A stretch of 64,000 nt of DNA, from contig NZ_CP013002.1 of NCBI RefSeq assembly GCF_001414055.1, positions 1,984,001 to 2,048,000 on the forward strand. The letters are read 5' to 3'. This document shows, in pieces, positions 17,053-26,837 of this stretch. The stretch comes from Caulobacter henricii. GTDB taxonomy: Bacteria; Pseudomonadota; Alphaproteobacteria; Caulobacterales; Caulobacteraceae. A program made the translations under genes and the position numbers. Position 1 is the stretch's first letter; each line of letters opens with the position of its first letter. The notes under the pieces were generated by a model. The model searched no databases. It had not been told where the DNA came from and worked only from the letters and a program-made list of their open reading frames with translations.

Positions 17053-19737
17053 CTATTTGTTGGCCAGGGCCGCCTGGGCGGCCGCAAGACGGGCGATCGG
17101 CACGCGATAGGGCGAGCACGACACATAATCGAGGCCCACGCTTTCGCAGAAGGTGATCGAGGCGGGGTCACCGCCGTGCTCGCCGCAGATGCCCAGCTTG
17201 ACGTCCGGACGGGCCGCGCGGCCGCGCTCGGCGGCGATGCGGATCAAGTCGCCGACGCCTTCCTGGTCGAGGCTGACGAAGGGGTCCTTGTCGAAAATGC
17301 CCTTGTCGATATAGGCGCCCAGGAACTTGCCGGCATCGTCGCGGCTGATGCCGAAAGTGGTCTGGGTCAGGTCGTTGGTGCCGAAGCTGAAGAACTCGGC
17401 ATTGGCGGCCAGATCGCCGGCCCGCAGGGCGGCGCGGGGCAGCTCGATCATGGTGCCGACCGTGTACTCGATCGCGATGCCCTGCTCTTCCAGCACCGCC
17501 TTGGCCGTGCGGTCGGTCAGGTCACGCAGGTACTTCATCTCTTCGCCCTTGGCGACCAGCGGGTGCATGATCTCGGGGATCGGAGCCGCCTTGCCGGACT
17601 TGGCGATGTCGCAGGCCGCCTCGATGATGGCCCGGACCTGCATTTCGTAGATCTCGGGATAGGAGACGCCCAGGCGGCAGCCGCGATGGCCCAGCATGGG
17701 GTTGGTCTCATGCAGTTCCTTGGCGCGTCGCAGCAGCTTGCCGGCATCCAGGCCGGTGGCCTGCGCCACGGCGGCGACGTCTTCCTCGGTGTGAGGCAGG
17801 AACTCATGCAGCGGCGGGTCGAGCAGACGGATCGTGACCGGCAGGCCTTCCATGATCGTGAACAGCTCGACGAAGTCCGCCTTCTGGAACGGCGCGATCT
17901 TGGCCAGGGCCGCGCGGCGGCCCTTCTCGTCATCCGCCAGGATCATTTCGCGCACGGCAGCGATCCGGGTGTCGTCGAAGAACATGTGCTCGGTACGGCA
18001 GAGACCGATGCCCTCCGCCCCGAAACCCCGGGCGGTCTTGGCGTCCAGCGGCGTCTCGGCATTGGCCCGCACCTTCAGGCGACGGACCTCGTCGGCCCAG
18101 CCCATCAGGGTGGCGAAGTCGCCGGTCAGTTCCGGTTCGATCATCTTGGGCGAGCCCATCAGGATCTCGCCGGTCGAGCCGTCGATGGTGATGATCTCGC
18201 CGGCCTTGAACTCACGGCCGCGCACCCGGAACAGGCCTTCCTTGGGGAAGATCGACACGTCACCGGCCCCTGAAACGCAGGGCCGACCCATGCCGCGCGC
18301 CACAACGGCCGCGTGGCTGGTCATGCCGCCGCGGGCGGTGATGATGCCCCGCGCCGCATGCATGCCGTGAATGTCTTCCGGGCTGGTTTCTTCGCGCACC
18401 AGGATCACGGCTTCGCCGGCGGCAGAGGCCTTTTCGGCGGCGTCGCTGTCGAAGACGATCTTGCCGGTGGCCGCGCCGGGCGAGGCCGGCAGGCCGGTGG
18501 CGATCACGTCCCGCTGGGCCGAAGGATCGATGGTCGGGTGCAGCAGCTGGTCGAGAGACGCCGGTTCAACCCGGTTGATGGCCTCGGTCTTGGAGATCAC
18601 GCCCTCGGCGGCCATATCGACGGCGATCTTCAGAGCCGCCTTGGCCGTGCGTTTGCCGTTACGGGTCTGCAGCATGTAGAGCTTGCCCTGCTCTACCGTG
18701 AACTCGATGTCCTGCATGTCGCGATAGTGACGCTCGAGCGTCTCGACCACTGACTTGAACTGGGCGAACACCACCGGCATCGCCTCTTCCATCGAAGGCA
18801 CCGTGTCGCCCATCTCTTCGCGGGCGATCTTGGTCAGGGACTGCGGCGTGCGGATGCCCGCGACCACGTCCTCGCCCTGGGCGTTGATCAGGAACTCGCC
18901 ATAGAGGCGGTTGTCGCCATTGGAGGGATTGCGGGTAAAGGCGACACCGGTCGCCGAGGTCTCACCCATATTGCCGAACACCATCGACTGGATGTTCACG
19001 GCCGTACCCCAGGCTTCGGGGATGTCGTGCATGCGGCGATAGAACTTGGCCCGGTCGTTCATCCAGCTGGCGAAGACGGCACCGACGGCACCCCACAGCT
19101 GCTCCTGGGCATCCTGCGGGAACGGACGCCCCAGCTGCTCCAGTACGGCGGCCTTGTAGTCCTTGATCACCCCGGCCCAGTCGTCAGCCGAAAGGCCGGT
19201 ATCGACATGGATGTCCAGGCGATCCTTGTGATCGTCGAGGATCTCTTCGAACATGTGGTGCTCCAGATCGAGCACGACGTTCGAGTACATCTGGATGAAG
19301 CGGCGATAGCTGTCATAGGCAAAGCGGCGGTCGCCCGACAGGCGGGCCAGGCCTTCGACGGTCTCGTCGTTGAGGCCCAGGTTCAGGACGGTGTCCATCA
19401 TGCCCGGCATCGAGGCCCGGGCGCCAGAGCGCACCGAAACCAGCAGAGGATTGGCGACATTGCCAAACAGCTTGCCGGTGATCTTCTCGATCGTGGCGAG
19501 GCCGTCGGAGACCTGCTGCGCCAGCTCGGCCGGATACTGCTTGCCGTTGGCATAGTAGTGCACGCAGGCCTCGGTCGTGACCGTGAAGCCAGGCGGCACG
19601 GGCAGGCCCAGGGAGGACATCTCGGCCAGGTTGGCACCCTTGCCCCCCAGCAGATTCTTCATCGAGGCGTCGCCATCAGCGCCGCCCCCTCCGAACGAAT
19701 AGACCCAACGTGACTTGGTCAGCGTCTCAACCGGCAT
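17053..19737 (-). CDS. ppdK: Pyruvate, phosphate dikinase
   Basis: 894 residues from ATG 19737, the normal PPDK length; an ORF start at 19815 adds a non-homologous leader. It interconverts pyruvate + ATP + Pi and PEP + AMP + PPi. The N-terminal ATP-grasp domain starts with RWVYSFGGGGADGD and LLGGKGANLAEM. The phosphohistidine swivel domain has GGMTSHAAVVARGMGRPCVS. The PEP-binding TIM barrel has GLCRTEHMFF and GICGEHGGDP with the active-site Cys. An EcfG-like promoter lies about 130 bases upstream of the start. Confidence 0.97.
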   Translation of the reverse strand: MPVETLTKSRWVYSFGGGGADGDASMKNLLGGKGANLAEMSSLGLPVPPGFTVTTEACVHYYANGKQYPAELAQQVSDGLATIEKITGKLFGNVANPLLVSVRSGARASMPGMMDTVLNLGLNDETVEGLARLSGDRRFAYDSYRRFIQMYSNVVLDLEHHMFEEILDDHKDRLDIHVDTGLSADDWAGVIKDYKAAVLEQLGRPFPQDAQEQLWGAVGAVFASWMNDRAKFYRRMHDIPEAWGTAVNIQSMVFGNMGETSATGVAFTRNPSNGDNRLYGEFLINAQGEDVVAGIRTPQSLTKIAREEMGDTVPSMEEAMPVVFAQFKSVVETLERHYRDMQDIEFTVEQGKLYMLQTRNGKRTAKAALKIAVDMAAEGVISKTEAINRVEPASLDQLLHPTIDPSAQRDVIATGLPASPGAATGKIVFDSDAAEKASAAGEAVILVREETSPEDIHGMHAARGIITARGGMTSHAAVVARGMGRPCVSGAGDVSIFPKEGLFRVRGREFKAGEIITIDGSTGEILMGSPKMIEPELTGDFATLMGWADEVRRLKVRANAETPLDAKTARGFGAEGIGLCRTEHMFFDDTRIAAVREMILADDEKGRRAALAKIAPFQKADFVELFTIMEGLPVTIRLLDPPLHEFLPHTEEDVAAVAQATGLDAGKLLRRAKELHETNPMLGHRGCRLGVSYPEIYEMQVRAIIEAACDIAKSGKAAPIPEIMHPLVAKGEEMKYLRDLTDRTAKAVLEEQGIAIEYTVGTMIELPRAALRAGDLAANAEFFSFGTNDLTQTTFGISRDDAGKFLGAYIDKGIFDKDPFVSLDQEGVGDLIRIAAERGRAARPDVKLGICGEHGGDPASITFCESVGLDYVSCSPYRVPIARLAAAQAALANK

Positions 19738-19866
19738 AATCGAATTCACCCTGCGATAAGTGAAACAGGCCGCGACCTTCTGGGTGGTCGTCTTGCCTTG
19801 GGACATTGCGTGCAATGGTGATCCCGCACTGCAATATCCGGGGCGTTCACTAGCACTTTGGTCAAG

Positions 19867-19893
19867 AACGCGTCCACCGGCGCTTTGCGTTCC
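19867..19893 (-). promoter_or_regulatory. EcfG (sigma-T)-like promoter candidate for ppdK
   Basis: On the minus strand GGAAC (19893-19889) is followed after 18 bases by CGTT (19870-19867), the two elements of the alphaproteobacterial general-stress sigma factor consensus. Reported spacers are usually 16-17 bases, so this one is at the long edge. The rest of the 308-base ppdK-glyS gap holds only the glyS hairpin. Confidence 0.4.
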
Positions 19894-20009
19894 GGGATAA
19901 ACTCCCGAAATTCGGCAAATATTTCCAATGACAACGTTGTCTTGACTGAGATTTCACGGAACGCGACGGAATCGTGATCCGGGAAACTCTCTCCGCATCC
20001 GAATTAATC

Positions 20010-20039
20010 CCGTCCTCCCGCGCATTTTCGGGAGGACGG
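20010..20039 (-). terminator. Hairpin after glyS
   Basis: A perfect 11-bp stem CCGTCCTCCCG / CGGGAGGACGG with an 8-base loop, six bases beyond the glyS stop codon. There is no T run; the position suggests an RNA 3' end or stabiliser. Confidence 0.6.
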
Positions 20040-20045
20040 TGAACT

Positions 20046-22049
20046 TTAACCCGCAACCAGCGAGAAGTCCGCGACCTGGCCCATGGCGTCGCGCACGGCG
20101 GCCAGGGTCTTGAGTCGGTTGTCGCGCTCTGCGGCGACCTCGGAATTGACGAACACGCCGTCGAGGAAGGCGTCGACCGGACCCCGCAAACCGGCCAGTT
20201 CGGTCATGGCCGCCGTGAAGTCTTCCCGGGCCAGGGCCTCGGCCAGGGGCTTTTCCAGCAGGCGCAGGGCATCATGCAACTGCACTTCCGGCGCCGAGGC
20301 GTCATCCAGCAGGTCGCGCTCGCCCTCGGCCTTCCAGCCCTTCTTCTCCTCGGCCTTGAGGATGTTGGAGGCGCGCTTGTAGCCGGCCATCAGGGTCTTG
20401 CCGTCGTCGGTCTTCAGGAAGGCGTCCAGCGCCTCGACCCGGGCGACAATGCGCACGAGGTCGTCGTCGCCCAGGGCGAACACGGCGTCGACGAGGTCGT
20501 GGCGCTTGCCCTGGTCCTTCAGCGCAACCTTCAGGCGGTCGGCAAAAAAGGCCAGCAGATCTGCCTGGCCAAATTTCGCCAGCGACAGACGCAGGTTGTT
20601 CTCCAGGATTGTCCGGATAACCCCCAACGCCGCCCGCCTCAGCGCGTAGGGGTCCTTCGACCCCGTCGGCTTCTCGTCGATCGCGAAGAACCCGACCAGC
20701 GTGTCCAGCTTGTCGGCCAGGGCCACCGCCACGCTCAGAGGCGCGGTCGGGACGGCGTCGGCCGGGCCTTGCGGCTTGTAGTGGTCGCGGATGGCGTCGG
20801 CGATCTCGGGGTCCATCTGGCCTTCGCGGGCGTAGTAGCCGCCCATCAGGCCCTGGAGTTCCGGGAACTCGCCAACCATCAGCGAGCTCAGATCAGCCTT
20901 GGCCAGGCGCGCGGCGGTGCCCGCTTTTTCCACATCGGCGCCGACCAGCGGCGCGATCTCGCGGGCCAGGGCCTCAATGCGCTTCACCCGCTCGGCCATG
21001 GTCCCTAGCTTGGCGTGGAAGGTGACGCCGTTCAGCTTCTCGAGCCATTCCTCGAAATTGCCGGCCTTGCGGTCCTCGTCCCAGAAGAAGCGGGCGTCGG
21101 ACAGGCGGGCCGACAGCACCTTGGCATTGCCGGCGGCGATGACCTTGGCGCCGTCGGCGGCGGCGATATTGGCGATGGTGATGAAGTGCGGGGCCAGGCC
21201 CTCACGGGCCGGATCGCGGACGGCGAAATACTTCTGGTGCGTCCGCATCGAGGTGCGGATCGCTTCAGCCGGCAGGTCCAGGAACGACGGATCCATGTCG
21301 CCCAGCACTGGCGTCGGCCATTCGGCGAGGCCCGCGACTTCCTCCAGCAGGCCCAGGTCTTCGACCAGTTCCAGATTGCGGGCAAAGCACAGGGTCTTGC
21401 AGCCCTCGAGAATGCGCGCCTTGCGCTCCTCGACGTCCAGCACGACGAAGTGGTCGTTCAGGCCCTTGGCGTATTCGTCGAAGTCGCGAACGCGAAACGG
21501 CTGGGCGTCACCCATGAACCGGTGGCCCTCGGAGATGTCACCGCTCTCGATGCCCTCAATGCTGAACGGCACGACCTCGCGATCGAAGACGCACAGGATG
21601 CGCTTCAGCGGTCGCACCCAGCGCAGCTTGCAGGTGCCCCAGGTCATCGACTTGGGCCAGGCGAAGCCGCGCACGATGGCTTCCACCATCTCGGCGATGA
21701 TTTCGGTCGTCGGGCGGCCGGTCTTCTCGATGAAGGCCATATACACGCCGTCGCGCTCGACCAGCTGGTCCTGGGTCAGGCCCGCCTTGCGCAGGAAGCC
21801 TTCCATGGCCTGGGGCGGGGCACCGACGCGGGGGCCCTTCAGCTCTTCCTTGCGGTCGGCCTGGGCGATGGGCAGGCCCTCGACCACCAGGGTCAGGCGG
21901 CGCGGACCGGCGAAGGTCTTCAGGGCCTCGGGCAGGAAGCCGGCGGCGGCCAGGTGCTCGCGCGCCATGCGTTCCAGGTCGCGGGCCGCATTGGCCTGCA
22001 TGCGCGCCGGGATTTCTTCGGAGAACAGTTCGAGGAGAAGTTGGGGCAT
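20046..22049 (-). CDS. glyS: Glycyl-tRNA synthetase beta subunit
   Basis: 667 residues from ATG 22049 (MPQLLLELFSEEIPARM, the family N-terminus). The beta subunit forms an alpha2-beta2 enzyme with GlyQ and supplies tRNA binding. Family blocks visible include KSMTWGTCKLRWVRPLKRIL, RTHQKYFAV and DPYALRRAALGVIRTILEN. The start lies only 5 bases after the glyQ stop, so the two are cotranscribed and probably translationally coupled. Confidence 0.97.
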   Translation of the reverse strand: MPQLLLELFSEEIPARMQANAARDLERMAREHLAAAGFLPEALKTFAGPRRLTLVVEGLPIAQADRKEELKGPRVGAPPQAMEGFLRKAGLTQDQLVERDGVYMAFIEKTGRPTTEIIAEMVEAIVRGFAWPKSMTWGTCKLRWVRPLKRILCVFDREVVPFSIEGIESGDISEGHRFMGDAQPFRVRDFDEYAKGLNDHFVVLDVEERKARILEGCKTLCFARNLELVEDLGLLEEVAGLAEWPTPVLGDMDPSFLDLPAEAIRTSMRTHQKYFAVRDPAREGLAPHFITIANIAAADGAKVIAAGNAKVLSARLSDARFFWDEDRKAGNFEEWLEKLNGVTFHAKLGTMAERVKRIEALAREIAPLVGADVEKAGTAARLAKADLSSLMVGEFPELQGLMGGYYAREGQMDPEIADAIRDHYKPQGPADAVPTAPLSVAVALADKLDTLVGFFAIDEKPTGSKDPYALRRAALGVIRTILENNLRLSLAKFGQADLLAFFADRLKVALKDQGKRHDLVDAVFALGDDDLVRIVARVEALDAFLKTDDGKTLMAGYKRASNILKAEEKKGWKAEGERDLLDDASAPEVQLHDALRLLEKPLAEALAREDFTAAMTELAGLRGPVDAFLDGVFVNSEVAAERDNRLKTLAAVRDAMGQVADFSLVAG

Positions 22050-22054
22050 CTGAC

Positions 22055-22954
22055 TTACGCGGCTTCCTGCTGCTTCACCCACTCGGAGGCGCACATCTTA
22101 CAAAGGTCGCGGATGCGTCCGATGTAGCTGGCGCGCTCGGCGACGGCGATCGCGCCGCGGGCGTTCATCAGGTTGAAAAGGTGGCTGGCCTTGAGGACCA
22201 TGTCGTAGGCGGGCAGGACAAGCGCCTTGCCCTGGTATTCCCGGGCCAGCATCAGCGGAACCTGACGCTCCATGTCCTCGAACTGGCCTTTCAGCACGGC
22301 CACGTCATAGCCGTGGAAATTGGCTTCCGAGTGCTGGCGCTCGTTCTCCAGGAACACGTCGCCATAGGTCATGGCCCCCAGCGGCGAGTCCGGGTCGTTG
22401 AACGGCAGATCATAGACGTTGTCGACGCCGAACACGTACATCGCCAGGCGTTCCAGGCCATAGGTCAGCTCGCCGGCCACCGGCGAGACATCCAGGCCGC
22501 CCACCTGCTGGAAGTAGGTGTACTGGCTGACTTCCATGCCGTCGCACCAGACTTCCCAGCCCAGGCCCCAGGCACCGACGGTGGGGTTTTCCCAGTCGTC
22601 CTCGACGAAGCGGATGTCGTGCAGGCGCAGGTCCAGGCCGATGGCTTCCAGCGAGCCCAGATACAGGTCCTGCATGTTGGGCGGGTTGGGCTTCAGGATC
22701 ACCTGGTACTGGTAATAGTGCTGCAGGCGGTTGGGGTTCTCGCCATAGCGGCCATCGCCCGGACGGCGGGAGGGCTGCACATAGGCGGCGTTCCAGGGCT
22801 TGGGACCGAGGGCCCGCAGCACCGTGGCCGGATGCAGGGTCCCTGCCCCCACCTCGATGTCGTGCGGCTGCAGGATCGCGCAGCCATGTTCGCTCCAATA
22901 GTTATGGAGCGTCAGGATCAGGGCTTGAAACGAGGTGGGCTTGGGGCGCGACAT
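22055..22954 (-). CDS. glyQ: Glycyl-tRNA synthetase alpha subunit
   Basis: 299 residues from ATG 22954 ([20 protein letters not shown]). Class II catalytic core with the diagnostic [39 protein letters not shown] and the C-terminal [19 protein letters not shown]. It forms glycyl-adenylate; GlyS, encoded immediately downstream, binds the tRNA. Confidence 0.97.
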   Translation of the reverse strand: MSRPKPTSFQALILTLHNYWSEHGCAILQPHDIEVGAGTLHPATVLRALGPKPWNAAYVQPSRRPGDGRYGENPNRLQHYYQYQVILKPNPPNMQDLYLGSLEAIGLDLRLHDIRFVEDDWENPTVGAWGLGWEVWCDGMEVSQYTYFQQVGGLDVSPVAGELTYGLERLAMYVFGVDNVYDLPFNDPDSPLGAMTYGDVFLENERQHSEANFHGYDVAVLKGQFEDMERQVPLMLAREYQGKALVLPAYDMVLKASHLFNLMNARGAIAVAERASYIGRIRDLCKMCASEWVKQQEAA

Positions 22955-23480
22955 CAGTGTCCGAACAGGGCCAGAAAAAAGTCGGCGGACCATAGGTCCA
23001 GCGATGGATTGCGTTAAGGGATTAATTTGGCTCAGCCATTTGGAACCTTGCTAGATCGAGCCCTAAAGAACACCCTAAAAGTTGGCGCTGGAAAGGAACG
23101 AACAGCAAGCTGCCAGGCCGCTTTCCAAGCCTCCAACCAGGATGGATGCACTGAATTTCGGGGGCCTGACTACACCGTCCCCACCCTCCGTCCAACAGCC
23201 CCGTGATGCCTTTCTTGTGTTGCCGGGCCAAGCAGCACAGCCAACTGCCGCCCTGCTTGCGATGAAGCCACCCCCAGGGCGTATCGACTGAGCTCTACGG
23301 CAACTGGAAAAGGTAGGGCCTCGAAACAGGTTCTGGGGCGTTCGCGAGGCGGACTGACCACCAAGATCCGCGTGACAACGGCGACCCTGCAAATGGGGAT
23401 GGCCAGATTGTTCCGGACGTCGGACCATCCCGGCCCCTGCGGCGTAAGTTTCTGAAACGACTTCTCCGGTGTTCAACCGC
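22955..23480. other. Intergenic region at the start of the accessory stretch; no convincing gene
   Basis: About 525 bases between glyQ and the first secreted-protein gene. Several short frames exist on both strands (the longest about 166 codons, antisense) but none has a ribosome site with a recognisable protein. Promoters for glyQ and the downstream gene must lie here. It could contain remains of a decayed gene. Confidence 0.5.
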
Positions 23481-24501
23481 ATGATTTTCAAATTCGCCCC
23501 GATTGCGGCCTTCTTGATGCTGGTGGGACTCGCGGGCGCGCCGAGGGCCGCGCCAAGATGCGACGCGATCGCCAAACTCCATCATTCGATGTTTCAACAG
23601 ATTGATCCGGCCACCGTCGAGGCTGCTCGCAAGCGCCTTAAGGCCGGAAGTGAGCCCGATCTCGGCGACGCTGATGTCGTGATCCGCTTCTTTGCTCCGC
23701 CAGGGTTCGGCGGGGACATTTCGACCTGGACGACGGCGCGGCGTGTTAACGGCACCTGGCATTTTGTGCGGGACGATTATTCCAGAATCCCGCATCCGCC
23801 GCCGCCACCGCCACCGCCAGCGGACCTAACGGAGCCGATTTGGGACATGAGGCGGGGGGGGTGGTCGGCCACAATTTCATCGCCTGCAGGGCCGGCTGGA
23901 GCCTGGTCTCGCCGCCGTGCTTGAAGCCGCGCTGGGTGACCCTTGCCTGTCCCGGGAACCTGACCTTGGACCTGCAGTGCTGCGACTTCGGAGCGGCAAG
24001 AAAGAACCCTGTTTCGACGGTGCGCCATTCTACCTGCAGATAGAAACGGCGCAGGGTGTCCGGACCATGGTCCACATCTGCCAGACACGCTGGCTGGCGG
24101 GATCCATCATGCGGGCGCTTGAGGTCCCGAAGGGCGTGCCGGACGAGGTCTCGCGTTCAACCGAGTTTTCCCCGCCGGAATACTTCGATGAAGCCGGCCA
24201 GAGGGTCACAGATCCGTCCCAGATCCGGACGACGCCATTGCGCCTAAAGGTTTCAGGGGATTATGCCGGGCGGGCGATGACAATCATGATCGCAGAAAGA
24301 CGGTTGTACGAGAGCGCCACTGACGCGAAGCCGCCCCCCTCTGGCTGGTTACTCTATCCCCCCATCAATCCGCCGCCGGGATCGATGCTGGTCACTATCG
24401 AAGGCTGCGATGCGCCGGCAGCCCTGGATGTCCCGGACGCTGACGCCATGATCGCCATCGACCAGTGCCGAGTAGAGTTGAACCGTGATGCCCAGCCTTG
24501 A
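23481..24501 (+). pseudogene. Secreted protein gene interrupted by a frameshift at a G8 tract
   Basis: Two frames make one protein of about 340 residues. The first (from ATG 23481, or GTG 23469) encodes a signal peptide (MIFKFAPIAAFLMLVGLAGA), then a domain ending in a polyproline run (HPPPPPPPPADLTEPIWDMR). At 23854-23861 is a run of eight G. In the first frame the protein soon ends with a short unrelated tail; the +1 frame continues without a stop as GRPQFHRLQGRLEPGLAAV and then DGAPFYLQIETAQGVRTM to 24501. Seven G would join the frames. Either the gene is broken, the tract is phase variable, or the read has an error. Function is not recognised. The 3' end overlaps the lectin gene by 14 bases, so they form one operon. 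Confidence 0.65.
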
Positions 24502-25369
24502 TCCATTCCCTGTCACCGCTCGGTGGTCCTCGGCCCTGACGCGGATTTGTCTCTCCACGGTGTTGGCCGTTCTCGTCGTCGGCCTGGGCGGCGCCCGAAC
24601 CGGGGCTGAAGCGGCCACGCTGGAGCCGATGACCCTGCCCGGGATGTGCCTTTCCATGAGCGGTGAGGACGGCCAAGCGGAAAGCCGGGAATGCGACGGC
24701 GGTCCGACACAGGACCTGATCTTCCCGATTGGGACTGGCCCCATCGGGCATGCCGGTCGATGCCTCGCCCCGCGCGACGGCGGGCTCTATCCCGAACTGT
24801 TCGCGACGGACTGCAACGGCTCGCCCGGACAGACCTGGTCCATGGCCCCCGGTGGTGAAGTCCGCAACGCCGCCGGCCAGTGTCTGGCCGTGCTCGGGCT
24901 TTCCAGCCGTTCGGGTGAACGGATCTATGCCGGTTCCTGCTCCACCGTGTCGGGTCCGCAGCGCTGGCGCAAACAGGTCTCATCACCGCCATATCGCAAC
25001 GCCGTAGGAGGTCTGGAAACCGCCGGACACAGCGGGGAGTGCCTCGCCTGGATCGAAGCTGGATCCTTTATCGGACTGGCCGCATGTGATGACAGCGCAA
25101 GTCAGCGATTCAGCCGTCGTCAGGACAGCTTCGGCCATTGGCGAAGCAAGGGCGGATGCCTGACAGGGTCGGGTCTCGGTGAGGTTCTGACGATCGGGGC
25201 ATGCGGATCCGGGAGAGCCATGATGTGGCTGTTCAGGCCGGACGGTCGGCTTGTGGACGGCTTTGGGCAGTGCGCTGAAGCGCGTGACGAGCACGGGCGC
25301 ATCGTCGTTCGCATGACCGCCTGCGGCACCGCCCCCCAACAGGCCTGGTCACTCCGGACCAGCGGGTGA
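24488..25369 (+). CDS. Secreted ricin-type (beta-trefoil) lectin domain protein
   Basis: About 293 residues from ATG 24488 (GTG 24485 directly before it is possible). A long signal peptide ends around GAEAA. Repeats of a beta-trefoil lectin pattern follow: AGQCLAVLG with YAGSCSTVSGPQRW, SGECLAWIE with GLAACDDSASQRF, and GQCAEARDE with TACGTAPQQAW. The CL...C...QxW spacing is that of ricin B-like carbohydrate-binding modules. No catalytic domain is attached. It overlaps the preceding secreted-protein gene, and a degenerate second copy lies 1.3 kb downstream. Confidence 0.8.
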   Translation: MPSLDPFPVTARWSSALTRICLSTVLAVLVVGLGGARTGAEAATLEPMTLPGMCLSMSGEDGQAESRECDGGPTQDLIFPIGTGPIGHAGRCLAPRDGGLYPELFATDCNGSPGQTWSMAPGGEVRNAAGQCLAVLGLSSRSGERIYAGSCSTVSGPQRWRKQVSSPPYRNAVGGLETAGHSGECLAWIEAGSFIGLAACDDSASQRFSRRQDSFGHWRSKGGCLTGSGLGEVLTIGACGSGRAMMWLFRPDGRLVDGFGQCAEARDEHGRIVVRMTACGTAPQQAWSLRTSG

Positions 25370-25470
25370 TGGCATCAACCGGGATGTGACTCACCGGCTA
25401 CCGCTGTTGGCCCTTTTGGACCTGAGGACGGCGACTGATCCAGTGATCGGCGACCGGGGATCCTACCGGG

Positions 25471-26031
25471 TCAGTCCCGGCGGCTACGAGGGAACCAGGA
25501 TGCGCTTGCGTCGTCCAGCCAGTCCTGTAGGCCATCGGGGGCATTTGAGCGACACCAGGTTCCTTCTGGCGCATCATAGTTGGGTGGCCAGTAGGCGAAA
25601 GGCAGTCGATAACTCCCGCCCGCCTGATAGCCCGGATCGCTGATACTGACGATCAACAGCTTGTCGCGCGGCTCGACGATCTGGTTCACCGTCTGCACAT
25701 AGTAGTTGGAGCCGGCGGGTAGGCCCTGTGGCTTCGGACGGATACAAAACGGTGTGTCCGTCAGGTTCTCGATGTAGATAACGACCGCCCACCCGTCACC
25801 GCCGTTGACCGTCGCATGCGCCGCGCTCTGCCGAAGGCCTCGGAATTCGCCATCCGAGGATGCAGCGTACCACATATTGGTGTCGATTGAAAAACCTCTG
25901 GTTGTACCCCTGTCGGCCATGCCCTTCCGGATCGCGTCGGCAGCGACGTTTTGGGCGGAGGCTGGCGAGGCGGCGGCCAGCGCCAGGCCGAGGCCGGTGA
26001 CAGCCAGTCGGAGACAGTTGAACGATTTCAC
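25471..26031 (-). CDS. Secreted protein, unknown function
   Basis: 186 residues from a GTG start with AAGGA upstream. The signal peptide is cleaved at ASAQN. The mature region has IDTNMWYAASSDGEFRGLRQ, VVIYIENLTDTPFCIRP and a C-terminal GTWCRSN, giving two cysteines. No family is recognised. It is convergent with the lectin gene and lies in the accessory region of rapidly changing secreted proteins. Confidence 0.65.
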   Translation of the reverse strand: MKSFNCLRLAVTGLGLALAAASPASAQNVAADAIRKGMADRGTTRGFSIDTNMWYAASSDGEFRGLRQSAAHATVNGGDGWAVVIYIENLTDTPFCIRPKPQGLPAGSNYYVQTVNQIVEPRDKLLIVSISDPGYQAGGSYRLPFAYWPPNYDAPEGTWCRSNAPDGLQDWLDDASASWFPRSRRD

Positions 26032-26195
26032 CGGAGAGTCCTTGTCCTTCCTGGGCGCCGTTTGGCGATGGTGGTGGTTCCACCAGTCCGAAGCGGCCGG
26101 CGCGGTGAGGCCCCAGTGTCGGTCTGCAGAGCCTCCGTTCGCATCCCCATTTGTACGGTCTTCATTGCTCTGCGGGCCGGCTGCGCTTCACCCGA

Positions 26196-26590
26196 TCAGG
26201 TGAAGGGATGCGCGCCGGTTCCTGCTCGACCGTGGCGGGTCTGCAGGGATGGCACACACAGGTCTCATCTCCGACCCGGCGCTGAACCATCAGAGGCCTT
26301 GAAGCGGCTGGACCTAGCGGGGAGCGCCTGGCCGGGGAGGCCCGGATCAGCCTGAAATCGACCTATACTCTTGACGCTGGCTTGCGGGCAACAGGCTACA
26401 GTCTGCTCCAGGCAACGCGATATATGGCCGGGTCAGAGCCGCTGAGGGCGTTTATCTGGCAGAACCAGACGGGCGTGAAGCCGAACCTGTTCTGTGGCGT
26501 CGGATAGACGCAGCTGCTCAGTTCCAGGTCTCCCGTTCACAGTTTTGGCGGAACTGCGCCGAAGGCTGGCGCTCGGTTGGAGGGTGCCCC
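26196..26590 (+). pseudogene. Degenerate copy of the ricin-type lectin gene
   Basis: 26196-26280 aligns without gaps to 24911-24995 of the intact lectin gene; shared words include GCCGGTTCCTGCTC and CAGGTCTCATC. 26295-26337 matches 25005-25050 (AGCGGGGAG then GCCT). A weaker match near 26565 (GGAACTGCGCC) resembles the last QxW repeat. In the lectin frame a TGA appears at 26284-26286 and later stops and indels follow, so it cannot encode the lectin. The rest of the 800-base gap (26032-26837) holds no gene that I can support. Confidence 0.7.
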
Positions 26591-26837
26591 TTACTGCCGG
26601 GTTGGCTCAAGTCTGGAGTTGTGGGTCTGCCTGTCCACAAGCTAGGAAAAGCGACCGAGCCACGATCCCAGCCCCGTCAGAGTTAGACTAGATGAGCAGA
26701 GTGCCAGGGGCGGATGCCTTGTGTGCCGGGCGCTGGTGGCCTGATCGCCATCCAGACGACTTGTCCTTCCCGATGCAAGATCGAATGCTTGGAGAGCGCC
26801 TGCGGCATTGCTTGTCAGCAGCCGCCTGGCTTCGCGG

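Noticed and set aside
16921..18273. A 450-codon open frame antisense to ppdK, and similar long frames opposite aspS, glyS, valS and others
   Set aside because: They follow the third-position GC bias of the real genes and have no ribosome site or recognisable domains.
23014..23025. TTAA-N4-TTAA upstream of glyQ as a CtrA site
   Set aside because: The spacer is four bases; CtrA needs seven.
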